NCBI GenBank assembly: GCA_904502285.1
Contig: CAJGEC010000008.1
Coordinates: 1-64,000 of the forward strand
DNA length: 64,000 nt
Direction of reading: 5' to 3'
DNA from: an uncultured Alistipes sp.
GTDB taxonomy: Bacteria > Bacteroidota > Bacteroidia > Bacteroidales > Rikenellaceae
The position numbers were made by a program, and so were the translations under genes. Below are positions 10,113 through 18,933 of the stretch, piece by piece. The notes beneath the pieces are model-generated. The model was not told where the DNA came from. It saw only the letters and a list, made by a program, of their open reading frames with translations, and made no database searches. Within the stretch, counting starts at the first letter, position 1; each line of letters opens with the position of its first letter.

Positions 10113-11786
10113 ATGAAGAAGTTATATATATATGTATGTTGTGCGTTAGGCCTCTTGGCGAGTGCCTGCACAAATGACACCACCACAATCACAGGGTTCG
10201 AGGCCGACGCCTCTCTCATCGAGGCTCTGCCATCGGGTGGTAGTTACGACATCGTCATCCGCTCCGACAAGGAGTGGACCGCAGTGACGGATGTGCCTTG
10301 GGTTATGGTATCGCCAGCCAATGGCCGTGGCGAGGTGCGCTGTACCATCAAGGTAGACTCTACGCTCATCAACGACCCTCGACAGACAATTATCCACTTC
10401 TCGTCGATGGGCTCAATCCTCAAGAAGATAGACGTCGCACAGGAGGGTTACGCCAAGCAGATTACCCCTGCCAACAAGAGTATCAACCTGAGTGCTTCAG
10501 CAGCACGCACAGAGCGTAGTTTCAGTGTCGAACTGACTACCAACGTAGAGTTTGAGGTGGTTGCCGACTATGGCACTGATGGTGCTGAGTGGATGGTAAT
10601 TGACGACTACAACCTAACCTTGGATCGTGGCGCACGCCCACGAAAGACCACCCTTAAGGTCGATTGGAAGATGAACACCGAGCCACGTAGCCGTGTGGCT
10701 ACCCTCCGCCTAAAGAGCGAGGGCGTGGAACTCTCTTCGATTACTATCAACCAGGCCGCAGCGCCCCTCATCGAGGATAACCGCCAGGGCGACTCCTTGG
10801 CCATAGTTACCATCTACGAGAAACTTGGTTGCTGGTCTAATACCGCCATTTCTACGACCGAGAGTATGCGCCACTGGGAGGGTGTACGTCTCTGGGAATC
10901 AACAGATAGAGACCTCCCTTCGGCAGATGCCGTAGGCCGTGTCCGCGACCTCGACCTTAGCTACTTCGACACCGAGGACGACGTGCCAATGGAGATTAAG
11001 TATCTCAAATACTTGGAGACGCTCTCGCTCTTTGGTAATGTGAACACTATGCTTAAGAGTCTACACCTTTGCGACGAGGTCTGCGACTTGGAGTACCTCA
11101 AGGCACTACGTGTATCGGCCTTCGGTCTTGTGTCGCTTCCTGAGGATTTTGCTAAGTTGGGAGACTCGCTCGAAGAGTTGGATCTTAGTTCCAACAACTT
11201 CAACACCATCCCTGAGGTTATCCGCAAGGAGAACTTTCCTCGTTTGCGTTCACTGGATTTAGCAAGCAACCGCCGAGCATCGGTCAGCGACCTACGTAAT
11301 GCCAAAAGCGAAGAGGGTATCGGCATCCACCATAATACGGCAGATGACCAGACCTTAAAGCACCTCTTTCTTTGGGAGGAGTTGGAGGAGTTGAGCCTCT
11401 CGTACAACTACTTAGAGGGCCGACTACCCGATTTCGAGGTAGGCAAGGAGAGTGTTCGAGCATACCAGATGGAGGATATTGCGGCTCACGGCGACACCCT
11501 AACGTGGGCTGTGGAGAACGCACTCCCTCGCATCTTGCCAAATATGCGAAATCTACGCATCAACCTCAACTTCTTCACGGGCGACCTCCCCGACTGGTTG
11601 CTCTACCACCCACACCTCTTGGAGTGGGGTCCTGAGGTGCTTATCTACCCTCAGCAGGAGGCTGCGGTAGATAGCAATGGCCAGAGTGTCGGATTCGACA
11701 ATGCCCCCACCTCGGCTGAGTACTACTTCGAGAAGTACCCACTATACCGAGGTCGCTACGAGTATAACACTGAAACTGAGGAGTAA
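10113..11786 (+). CDS. BACON plus leucine-rich-repeat lipoprotein
   Basis: Lipobox Cys19 (LLASAC-TNDTT). Two BACON-like sandwiches are present, about 32-112 (LPSGGSYDIVIRSDKEWTAV) and 118-215 (NLSASAARTERSFSVELTTN). An LRR region covers about 225-530 with LEYLKALRVSAFGLVSLP, LEELDLSSNNFNTIP, LRSLDLASN and LEELSLSYNYLEGRLP. It lies 12 nt after another LRR lipoprotein and only 2 nt before the S8 protease, so the three are almost certainly co-translated. A role in holding a protein substrate near the protease is an inference. Confidence 0.75.
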   Translation: MKKLYIYVCCALGLLASACTNDTTTITGFEADASLIEALPSGGSYDIVIRSDKEWTAVTDVPWVMVSPANGRGEVRCTIKVDSTLINDPRQTIIHFSSMGSILKKIDVAQEGYAKQITPANKSINLSASAARTERSFSVELTTNVEFEVVADYGTDGAEWMVIDDYNLTLDRGARPRKTTLKVDWKMNTEPRSRVATLRLKSEGVELSSITINQAAAPLIEDNRQGDSLAIVTIYEKLGCWSNTAISTTESMRHWEGVRLWESTDRDLPSADAVGRVRDLDLSYFDTEDDVPMEIKYLKYLETLSLFGNVNTMLKSLHLCDEVCDLEYLKALRVSAFGLVSLPEDFAKLGDSLEELDLSSNNFNTIPEVIRKENFPRLRSLDLASNRRASVSDLRNAKSEEGIGIHHNTADDQTLKHLFLWEELEELSLSYNYLEGRLPDFEVGKESVRAYQMEDIAAHGDTLTWAVENALPRILPNMRNLRINLNFFTGDLPDWLLYHPHLLEWGPEVLIYPQQEAAVDSNGQSVGFDNAPTSAEYYFEKYPLYRGRYEYNTETEE

Positions 11787-11788
11787 CG

Positions 11789-13825
11789 ATGAAACGATAT
11801 CTATATTTTGCGGTGGCTCTGCTCCTTGCAACCGCCTGCTACAACGACACCACTACCTGCCCAGCACCCAAGGAGCAACCCTCCGAGGCTATCATCCCCG
11901 ACGATGTCATCAAGGGCGAGGTAATAATCAAATTCCACCCAGAGATGGAGAGCATCCTTGAGGAGCATATCACTCGCTCAGGGGGCGATGCCACACGCTC
12001 TGGAATACCATCGACCGACGAGGTGCTTGAGATTCTCGGAGCATACCACTTCGAGCGCCTCTTCCCCATTGACCCTCGCCACGAGGAGCGCACACGCAAG
12101 GATGGTCTTCACCTATGGTATATCGTAGAGTTCGACGAAAGTATCGACCTAAGCCGTGCTGTGAAGGAGTTGTCTAAACTCGGCGAGGTAGACAAGATTC
12201 AGTGTAACCGCCGTATCTATCGTGCTTATAACGAGAATATTGAGCCACACTTCATCAGCTGTGCCGAGGCAAACCAAGCCACTACACGTGCCGCAGCAAT
12301 GCCTTTCAACGACCCAGAGATCTTTCGCCAATGGTGCTACATCAACGATGGCTCTGCCCCCTTCGCTCAGGAGTGGGCAAAGGTCTTGGCAGGTGCCGAT
12401 GCTGGTTGCAAGGAGGCGTGGGAGCTCTGCACAGGCGACCAGGAGATCATCGTGGCGGTGATGGACGAGGCAGTTATGTGGAGCCACCCCGATCTGGCAG
12501 ACAATATCTGGATAAACGAGGCTGAGGAGCTTCACGCTGGCGTAGATGGCGACGGCAATGGCTACAAAGATGACCGCTATGGCTATAACTTCGTGCGCGA
12601 CAGCGGCATCCTCTCTTGGACCTCGAATGGTAGCACGGGCCACGGCACACACGTCGCTGGCACTATCGCTGCGGTGAACGACAATGGCATCGGCTGTGCC
12701 AGCATCGCTGGCGGTGGCAAGGGCCAGAAGGGTGTCAAGATTATGTCGTTGCAACTCTTCGACGGTGCCAATGCCTCTTCATTGGCCTTGGAGGCCCGCG
12801 CAATGAAGTATGCAGCGGATAATGGTGCTGTGATATTGCAGTGCTCGTGGGGCTACAACTCGGCAAAATCAAACCTCATTATGGGCTACACCCCAGGCCC
12901 TGCTACGGAGGAGGAGTGGGCGGCTACATACCCCTTGGAGAAGGAGGCCCTCGACTACTTCATCAACCACGCAGGCTCAGCCAATGGTGTCATCGACGGA
13001 GGCTTAGCAATCTTTGCTTCGGGCAATGAGTATGCCGCACAATCATCCTTCCCAGCGGCATACTCTAAGTGTATATCTGTATCGGCAATCGCTGCGGACT
13101 ATACCCCTGCCTCATACTCTAACTATGGTAGCGAGGTACTCCTTTCGGCCCCTGGTGGCGACCTTGAGTACTACGGCACACCAGGCCTTCAGGATGAGCA
13201 GTACGACGAGCATGGCATCCTCAAGGAGCAAGGCGCGATCTTCTCTACCCTTGTAGTTCAGGGAGTTGCAGGCTATGGCTACTATGAGGGTACATCTATG
13301 GCTTGTCCCCACGTGTCTGGTGTTGCTGCTCTTGGTCTCTCGTATGCCAAGCGACTCAACCGCCACTTCACCTGGAGCGAGTTCCGTGACCTTATGTATG
13401 CTACAGCACGCGACATCGAGTCATACTTCGTAGGCGAAAAACTATACTATATGCGCCATAGTTCGGCTGGTGCGACACCTTTAAAGATGAACTTGGCCGA
13501 CTATCAGGGCAAGATGGGTCGCTTGGTGGATGCTGGAGCGTTGCTCAAGGCTATCGACCAGAGTGGTCGCCCTATGCGTCTACCAAACATATACCTCGCA
13601 CCCGACCAGAGTATTACCTTGACCCTCTCGAACTATAACATCGTCGAGGCTACCGAGGCCTCAGTGACCTCGGAGGGTATCGCAACGGCAACTCTTGAGG
13701 GCGACAACCTCACCATCAAGGGTGTGGGCGTTGGTCAGACGAGCCTAACGGTAAAGAGCCCAAGTGGTGACCACCACGCTACGATTACCGTGCGTGAGAG
13801 CGCTTCGGACAACGGCTGGCTATAA
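11789..13825 (+). CDS. Subtilisin-family (S8) serine protease lipoprotein
   Basis: A predicted membrane-anchored secreted protease. Lipobox Cys17 (LLATAC-YNDTT). Residues about 38-145 look like an inhibitor-I9/fervidolysin-type propeptide (GEVIIKFHPEME, LHLWYIVEFDES). The catalytic domain spans about 200-560: Asp226 in VAVMDEAV, His285 in GHGTHVAGTIA, oxyanion Asn413 in FASGNEY, Ser503 in GTSMACPHVSGVAA. All four key residues are present, so it should be active. A C-terminal Ig/Big2-like module (about 590-675) has SITLTLSNYNIVEA and TLEGDNLTIKGVGVGQTSL. Being in the SusCD operon, it probably cleaves the polymer that SusCD imports; that link is inferred. Confidence 0.93.
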   Translation: MKRYLYFAVALLLATACYNDTTTCPAPKEQPSEAIIPDDVIKGEVIIKFHPEMESILEEHITRSGGDATRSGIPSTDEVLEILGAYHFERLFPIDPRHEERTRKDGLHLWYIVEFDESIDLSRAVKELSKLGEVDKIQCNRRIYRAYNENIEPHFISCAEANQATTRAAAMPFNDPEIFRQWCYINDGSAPFAQEWAKVLAGADAGCKEAWELCTGDQEIIVAVMDEAVMWSHPDLADNIWINEAEELHAGVDGDGNGYKDDRYGYNFVRDSGILSWTSNGSTGHGTHVAGTIAAVNDNGIGCASIAGGGKGQKGVKIMSLQLFDGANASSLALEARAMKYAADNGAVILQCSWGYNSAKSNLIMGYTPGPATEEEWAATYPLEKEALDYFINHAGSANGVIDGGLAIFASGNEYAAQSSFPAAYSKCISVSAIAADYTPASYSNYGSEVLLSAPGGDLEYYGTPGLQDEQYDEHGILKEQGAIFSTLVVQGVAGYGYYEGTSMACPHVSGVAALGLSYAKRLNRHFTWSEFRDLMYATARDIESYFVGEKLYYMRHSSAGATPLKMNLADYQGKMGRLVDAGALLKAIDQSGRPMRLPNIYLAPDQSITLTLSNYNIVEATEASVTSEGIATATLEGDNLTIKGVGVGQTSLTVKSPSGDHHATITVRESASDNGWL

Positions 13826-13836
13826 CAACCCAAATT

Positions 13837-14610
13837 ATGCGACACCTTAGACAACTAATTCTCCTTGGCGGAGCTCTGCTCCTCAGCTTTGGTGCTTCGG
13901 CACAGGGGCGAGGTTTCCTCTCGCGCGAGGCCTTAGACTCATTGGTAACCCCCTCCGTCTCAACAAAGGCGACGGGTATCTTGGAGTGCAAGGAGGGTGT
14001 TGTAAATGTGGGAACTATCTCGGATGAGAGTGTTGTCGAGGTACGATACCTTGTCCGTAACACCTCTAATAGGAGCGTTGTCATCACCCAGTTGCGTTCG
14101 TCGTGCGGATGCTTGAAGGTGGCGACATCGCCTACGGCCATAGAGCCTAACGGAAGTGTGGAGATTGTAGCAAATTTCGACCCTAAGGGACGCAATAGCA
14201 GTTTTAGGTATAACATACTGCTATACAGTGAATTAGATAATACATACCCCTCTCTGCGCCTAACCCTCGTGGGCGAGGTAGAGAGTCGCGATAGTTGGTC
14301 ACACCTACCCTACCGAATGGGTGGGTTACGCCTAAGTCGCAAGGAGGTGACCATAAACTCACGGGGCGTGGAGCGCATAGCCTGTGCCAATAGTACCGAT
14401 AGTCCTATGCGACTTTCGGCACGAGAGACAGTGGCAGGGCTTTCGTTGCGCACTGAGCCAGAGGTTATTGCACCAAATAGCGAGGCCGACATTATGATTA
14501 GTTACGACCCTGCGGCAGCCCTTGCAACAGAACTACGCACGATACTTATCGTCGAGGGAATAGAGGCCTCACCCACAGAGCGAATGATTACCATAACGAT
14601 AACGAAATAA
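13837..14610 (+). CDS. DUF1573 domain-containing secreted protein
   Basis: A signal peptide ends near residue 23 (SFGASAQ). Residues about 48-145 match the DUF1573 pattern of an Ig/ASPM-SPD2-Hydin-like fold: VNVGTISDESVVEVRYLVRN, then ITQLRSSCGCLKV with the characteristic SCGC, then IEPNGSVEIVANFDPKGR. A second similar sandwich covers about 160-255. These proteins are common beside Bacteroidetes surface loci, and their biochemical role is not established. It is 11 nt downstream of the protease and belongs to the same operon. Confidence 0.8.
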   Translation: MRHLRQLILLGGALLLSFGASAQGRGFLSREALDSLVTPSVSTKATGILECKEGVVNVGTISDESVVEVRYLVRNTSNRSVVITQLRSSCGCLKVATSPTAIEPNGSVEIVANFDPKGRNSSFRYNILLYSELDNTYPSLRLTLVGEVESRDSWSHLPYRMGGLRLSRKEVTINSRGVERIACANSTDSPMRLSARETVAGLSLRTEPEVIAPNSEADIMISYDPAAALATELRTILIVEGIEASPTERMITITITK

Positions 14611-14622
14611 AGGACAAACAAT

Positions 14623-15069
14623 ATGAAACGATTCAAACTATTACTTACCATCGCCCTCGTAGCGATGCTTAGCACGGGATGTAAGCAGACCCCTATAGAC
14701 GATGGTACGCCAACGATGGCGGTGACCTACACCACCATAGATGGTGTGTGGGCGATGACACACTGGAACGGCGCACCCATCGACGACCAGACCAACCTCT
14801 ACATCACATTCCTACGCAAGGAGCAACGCTTCGAGATGTGGAGCAACTTCGGCTCTATGTACTTTGTGCAGAGAACTGGTGAATTCCGCATCGAGCAGGA
14901 CGAGATAAAGAGGTATATCCTCAAGGGGTGGTACGACTATGGCGCTGGCGACTGGAGCAACGACTACGTAGTCGTATTGGACTACCCTGGCGACAGGATG
15001 CTACTTAAGGCGTTAGGCAATGGTGAGGTAATGGAGTTCAACCGCATCGAGGCACTTCCTGAATTTTAA
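14623..15069 (+). CDS. Small lipocalin-like lipoprotein
   Basis: 148 residues with lipobox Cys20 (LSTGC-KQTPI). The mature part has a lipocalin-like pattern: GVWAMTHWNGAPI near the start, then alternating strands (LYITFLRKEQRFEMW, YFVQRTGEFRI, YVVVLDYPGDRMLLK). Proteins of this type (DUF5004 and related groups) are frequent in Bacteroidales SusCD loci. No ligand-binding evidence can be drawn from sequence. Confidence 0.6.
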   Translation: MKRFKLLLTIALVAMLSTGCKQTPIDDGTPTMAVTYTTIDGVWAMTHWNGAPIDDQTNLYITFLRKEQRFEMWSNFGSMYFVQRTGEFRIEQDEIKRYILKGWYDYGAGDWSNDYVVVLDYPGDRMLLKALGNGEVMEFNRIEALPEF

Positions 15070-15088
15070 CCAAATATCTATACACACT

Positions 15089-17530
15089 ATGAAACACATC
15101 AAACAACTTGCAGTACTCTTTACTGCACTCTTCGCACTCCTTGGCGTGGCTTGCGAGAAGGAACCAGCAACGCCAACCCCCGAAAAGCCTACTATTGGCA
15201 TCGTGGAGGTTAATTTCGAGGAATCGACAATGACCCTTGAGGCTGTGATTGTACCCTCGACAAATGCCACTGCGTGGTACTACAAAATCGAGGATGGCAA
15301 GACCACCGAGGAGTACACCAAGGTCAATGGCTCGGCTGGTAAACCAGTGACCAAGACCATTAGTTACGGTGTGGAGTATGTCATCTCTGCATACGCCGAG
15401 AACGAGGCAGGAAAGAGCGAGGTTGCAAGCGAGCGCTACTGCGCTATGCCTGAGGGCGAGGTAGCCATCACCATTGGCGAGGTAACCCTCAACCAAGAGA
15501 GTATGGAGGCCGCGGCTACCATCTACCCTTCATCTAATACAAAGAAGTGGTACTGGAGAGGCTACAACACTGAACTTGAGGCTGATAGCATAGAGTGGAA
15601 CGTCGTGGAGGGCAACCAGGAGCAGTTGGTGAAGGTTGCTTACGAGTGGGGCAAGAACTTCGTATTGGAGGCCTATGCCGAGTGTGATGCTGTGGTATCG
15701 CAGAAGACGAGTGCCGATTTTATGTTCGAGCCATCGGTGCCAACAATCACCGTCTCTAAGCCTCTCTTCAACGAGGAGAATATGACCGTAAGTTTCGAGG
15801 TAACTCCTTCGGAGGATACCTTCCACTGGTACTATGGCCCTTATGGTGAGGTGCGCCCAGACTCACCCGAAGCATTCACCTGGTTCTCGGATAACGTGGC
15901 ACGTACCGTTAGCTTCGATGTGGAGTACGACACCGAGTACAACTTCTTCTTCCGTGCTGAAAATGCACTTCTTAAGGGTAATGAGGAGATCGTCGAGTTC
16001 TCGGTAATATCGCCTGTGGTGGAGATTAAGGTGGAGAACCTTACATCGTTCTCTTTGGATGTGGCGGTAACTAAGAAGAGCCACTGCGTGAAGTATGTGG
16101 CTGGAGCTGTTCACACCTCCGCATACGACCGCAACATCTTTATCGAGCAGGCTCAGGCATCGCTCAACCCCGACCCAAGCTACCCATTTGCGGTGTTCAA
16201 CTCTGCAACCGAGAGCCGCACCTTCAGTGAGCAGGATCTCGTGCGCAACTCACTCATCGACAGTCAGGAGAGTGCTGGTCTGTTGCTCAACGTGGGCCAA
16301 TCATACACCATTGCCGTATATGGTGAGAACGAGAAGGGCCAGTACAACGTGACCACTGCCGAGGTAGTTATCCCTGAGTCACAACTCGATGGTGAGCTAC
16401 CTATCGACATCGTCGTTGAGGATATCACCGAGACCTCAGCAATGGCTACAGTGACTGCGGAGAGCGACTGCAAGGTTGTGGTTGGATATATCGACCCTGA
16501 GGTTGCTAAGGCCGACACCGAAAACTCATTCGACTTCGAGGGCAAGAGCGACGAGGAGATCAAGGCCTACATCATCAAGGTTGCCAACAGCATCCCATTG
16601 GTCTACGACTCACCTATTACTCTACAACTCTGCGACTACTTCGCCATCGGTAGCAAGTATATCGCATACGCTATCGCTATCAAGGATGGCAAGGTTGGTA
16701 ACGTAGATTTCGAGGCCTTCACCACAAAGCGTCCTACGCTCACTGGCGAGGCTAAGATTACCGCAGCCGAGATTGTTGAGCAGACATCGCACGAGACTCT
16801 CACCGTCATCCTCACCCCAGATGCTAAGGCTTCTAAGGTACGCCTCTTTGCAGCACCTTACAACGACTACTCTGCCGTAGCCGACATCCTCGACTATGTT
16901 ATGGATGCCGACGACCACCAGAACTACCGCGAGGAGTATGATATCGACCCTGAGACGGGTCTTGTCACTGCCGTAGTGGATATCTACCACCCAGGCGACA
17001 GATACTATATCTACGCTTCGGCTATCGACAGCAATGGCCGTGCTGGAGAGGTTGTCTGCGTAGCACAACTTGCTGGTCTTGACACCGAGTACTACACCAC
17101 TATCGAGGCTATCATCGAGCAGGGCAACCTTAACTACAATGGTACTGGTACCGTGGATTTGGCTGTCACCGTACTTAGCGAGAATGAGGACCGCATCAGC
17201 GTAAGCATCAACACCGACACCCGTTCGGCTAACGCCTCAAAGGTATGGCTCGTACGCTTCAGCGGTAAGGTTAATGAGATTGAGAGCACCGTGAAGGAGA
17301 ACTTCAGCGAGTACCCCGAAAAGATCTATGGCTCGTATAAGGAGGCCGTGGTAGGCACCGACTACCGCTACGAGGATACTGGTAGCTCGTTCAACCCTAA
17401 AATCGAGTCGTTGCTTGTCTACGATAGCTCGTGGGGTGGCGACATCATCGTTGCCGTAGTTTTGGACACATCAGGTAAGTTCAATATCCACAGCTACTAT
17501 GCAGCAGGCGTAGGTGTTACGGTATTGTAA
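15089..17530 (+). CDS. Large surface lipoprotein with repeated Fn3/Ig-like domains
   Basis: Last gene of the SusCD-protease operon. Lipobox Cys22 (LLGVAC-EKEPA). At least five repeats of roughly 90-100 residues share the pattern I-x-V-x-x-V-x-F-x-E/Q-x-T-M followed by Y-x-I-x-A-Y-A-x-N, for example ATIYPSSNTKKWYWRGY and FEVTPSEDTFHWYYGPYGEV. This resembles fibronectin type III arrays. No enzyme motif is seen. The protein probably extends from the outer membrane as a rod. A strong terminator follows 52 nt downstream. Confidence 0.7.
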   Translation: MKHIKQLAVLFTALFALLGVACEKEPATPTPEKPTIGIVEVNFEESTMTLEAVIVPSTNATAWYYKIEDGKTTEEYTKVNGSAGKPVTKTISYGVEYVISAYAENEAGKSEVASERYCAMPEGEVAITIGEVTLNQESMEAAATIYPSSNTKKWYWRGYNTELEADSIEWNVVEGNQEQLVKVAYEWGKNFVLEAYAECDAVVSQKTSADFMFEPSVPTITVSKPLFNEENMTVSFEVTPSEDTFHWYYGPYGEVRPDSPEAFTWFSDNVARTVSFDVEYDTEYNFFFRAENALLKGNEEIVEFSVISPVVEIKVENLTSFSLDVAVTKKSHCVKYVAGAVHTSAYDRNIFIEQAQASLNPDPSYPFAVFNSATESRTFSEQDLVRNSLIDSQESAGLLLNVGQSYTIAVYGENEKGQYNVTTAEVVIPESQLDGELPIDIVVEDITETSAMATVTAESDCKVVVGYIDPEVAKADTENSFDFEGKSDEEIKAYIIKVANSIPLVYDSPITLQLCDYFAIGSKYIAYAIAIKDGKVGNVDFEAFTTKRPTLTGEAKITAAEIVEQTSHETLTVILTPDAKASKVRLFAAPYNDYSAVADILDYVMDADDHQNYREEYDIDPETGLVTAVVDIYHPGDRYYIYASAIDSNGRAGEVVCVAQLAGLDTEYYTTIEAIIEQGNLNYNGTGTVDLAVTVLSENEDRISVSINTDTRSANASKVWLVRFSGKVNEIESTVKENFSEYPEKIYGSYKEAVVGTDYRYEDTGSSFNPKIESLLVYDSSWGGDIIVAVVLDTSGKFNIHSYYAAGVGVTVL

Positions 17531-17550
17531 TCGTCACATACCTCAAACAA

Positions 17551-17563
17551 TTAGGGGCAGTTC
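17551..17563 (+). repeat. Inverted repeat, left copy (partner 25818-25830)
   Basis: Thirteen bases (ttaggggcagttc) recur as an exact inverted copy at 25818-25830; beyond the 13-mer both continue with similar gca(a)ttg/gcaatg sequence. The two copies lie just past the stop codons of the genes that flank the accessory island. Confidence 0.6.
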
Positions 17564-17581
17564 GCATTGAGATTATCCTTT

Positions 17582-17620
17582 TTCGGCGGTGAATAATGTT
17601 TCACCGCCGAATTTATTTAT
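17582..17620 (+). terminator. Rho-independent terminator of the SusCD-protease operon
   Basis: A perfect 12-bp stem (17582-17593 with 17600-17611, 6-nt loop) with a GC-rich core is followed by a T-rich tail (tttatttat). The rest of the gap to 17856 holds border repeats and a weak TAnnTTTG-like box near the next gene, and nothing else obvious. Confidence 0.9.
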
Positions 17621-17698
17621 ATTCAATACATTAGGCAGTTGTGTTACGAAACGATATTACTCACACAAATCGCTTGTACTCTAATTTAGCTCTTTGCG

Positions 17699-17713
17699 TG
17701 TAGTCTTCTATGT
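17699..17713 (+). repeat. Direct repeat, left copy (partner 25730-25744)
   Basis: Fifteen bases (tgtagtcttctatgt) are repeated exactly and in the same orientation at 25730-25744. Both copies lie in non-coding sequence at the two ends of the accessory island, inside the 13-bp inverted repeats. Confidence 0.6.
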
Positions 17714-17856
17714 AGTCTAAATTAAAGTCAATTGGTGTTACTTGGTACGGCTTAAATAAAATTCAACATTCTGCTCTTTTTGTCTTTGAAATTCTAATCT
17801 GTCATATTTGGGCAGTTTGGTGGTGTAGTTTTGCCGAAAATTACATCCCACTTATT

Positions 17857-18897
17857 ATGAAAAACAAAGAATATACCCATCTGCGGGAGCAAGTGCAGAA
17901 AATCGAAGAGAGGATTCTTGCCATCACGGGCAAAAATGTGGAGTTTAATATGGAGTGGACTCGCTCGCAACTCAAATGCGAGCAGGTGGAACGCCTAATC
18001 TGGAAGCGCAAACATCTGCTCGACAGGATGTTTATTGCTACGTCCGAGGAGGTAGTGCGTATGGAGCAGGTAAACAATCGTTTGTACGACCTTACGCAGA
18101 AGATGTACGCTCGTACCGAGGCTCTTTATCGTAAGATGGCGACCACAACCTATGACCCCGAATTTGATGACGATGTGGAGGTCGAGGGTTCGCTTAGGTT
18201 TTCGCCGAATGGGCACAGCTCTGTTTTGCCAATGGCGAATGACGACTATTACGGCTCGGAATTCTACGAGATGTTTTGCATTATTGACTGGCTATACACT
18301 TGCGAGCATCTAAAATTGGAAGAGGTGGAGTCTTGCTGGTACCTCCGCTCACCTGCCGACTATCGCCCCGAAATGATCTGCGAAGAGTTGAGGATAAAAG
18401 ACGACCTCAACGATGGCACGACTTGGTATGAGTCCGTACAGCCTGCCGCCGAGAAATTGAGCCTCCTCTGCATCTGCCACGCCGTTCACGATTTGAGTTG
18501 CCACAAGCCCTATTCCATTCCCGACATTCTGCGTATGAACGACTTTTGCGTGGAGGTCAAGGTCACGCATCAGCATTGGGAGGAGCAAGACGGCTGCGGT
18601 TGGAAATGGTGGAGGCGTTGCTCGTTCGAGGAGTTTCGGGATAAGTTTGTGCGCGAGGCAGAGCAAAATCGTGCGCCCGAAATCCGACTTGGGCAGGAGA
18701 TAGCCAATCGCACACGCCAATATTTCCACGATTATTTGGAGGATTTATCTGCCGATATGCCGAGCGCTGAGCAATGGACGGAGCCATTATCCGATGAAGT
18801 TCACTATCGCTGGCGTCCGCAAAAAGATTGCTTCTACTTGGATGAAAATATCGACGACTACCTGAGCGAGTTGTATGAGTTTGTGAGAATGAAATAA
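17857..18897 (+). CDS. Hypothetical protein with N-terminal coiled coil
   Basis: I do not recognise this 346-residue protein. Residues 1-115 are charged and helical with heptad-like spacing (LREQVQKIEERILAITGK, RMEQVNNRLYDLTQKMYART), probably a coiled coil. An acidic linker (DPEFDDDVEVEG, about 120-132) leads into a C-terminal globular domain rich in Trp and Cys (IIDWLYTC, HWEEQDGCGWKWWRRCSF). There is no signal peptide or membrane segment, so it should be cytosolic. It is the first gene of the accessory island, and the following gene has its own promoter starting inside the 3' end of this one. The boundaries are reliable; the function is unknown. Confidence 0.6.
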   Translation: MKNKEYTHLREQVQKIEERILAITGKNVEFNMEWTRSQLKCEQVERLIWKRKHLLDRMFIATSEEVVRMEQVNNRLYDLTQKMYARTEALYRKMATTTYDPEFDDDVEVEGSLRFSPNGHSSVLPMANDDYYGSEFYEMFCIIDWLYTCEHLKLEEVESCWYLRSPADYRPEMICEELRIKDDLNDGTTWYESVQPAAEKLSLLCICHAVHDLSCHKPYSIPDILRMNDFCVEVKVTHQHWEEQDGCGWKWWRRCSFEEFRDKFVREAEQNRAPEIRLGQEIANRTRQYFHDYLEDLSADMPSAEQWTEPLSDEVHYRWRPQKDCFYLDENIDDYLSELYEFVRMK

Positions 18898-18911
18898 TTT
18901 TACTAAATTTG
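18880..18911 (+). promoter_or_regulatory. Promoter of the PD-(D/E)XK gene
   Basis: TTTG (18880-18883), 20-nt spacer, TAAATTTG (18904-18911): a full Bacteroidetes consensus match. The -33 box is inside the last codons of the upstream gene. The ATG follows 22 nt after the -7 box. Confidence 0.7.
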
Positions 18912-18933
18912 TGATAGACTACGACCCAAGACA

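Noticed and set aside
12149..12754. 201-codon open frame antisense to the S8 protease
   Set aside because: It mirrors the catalytic Asp/His region of a clear subtilase and shows no domain of its own.
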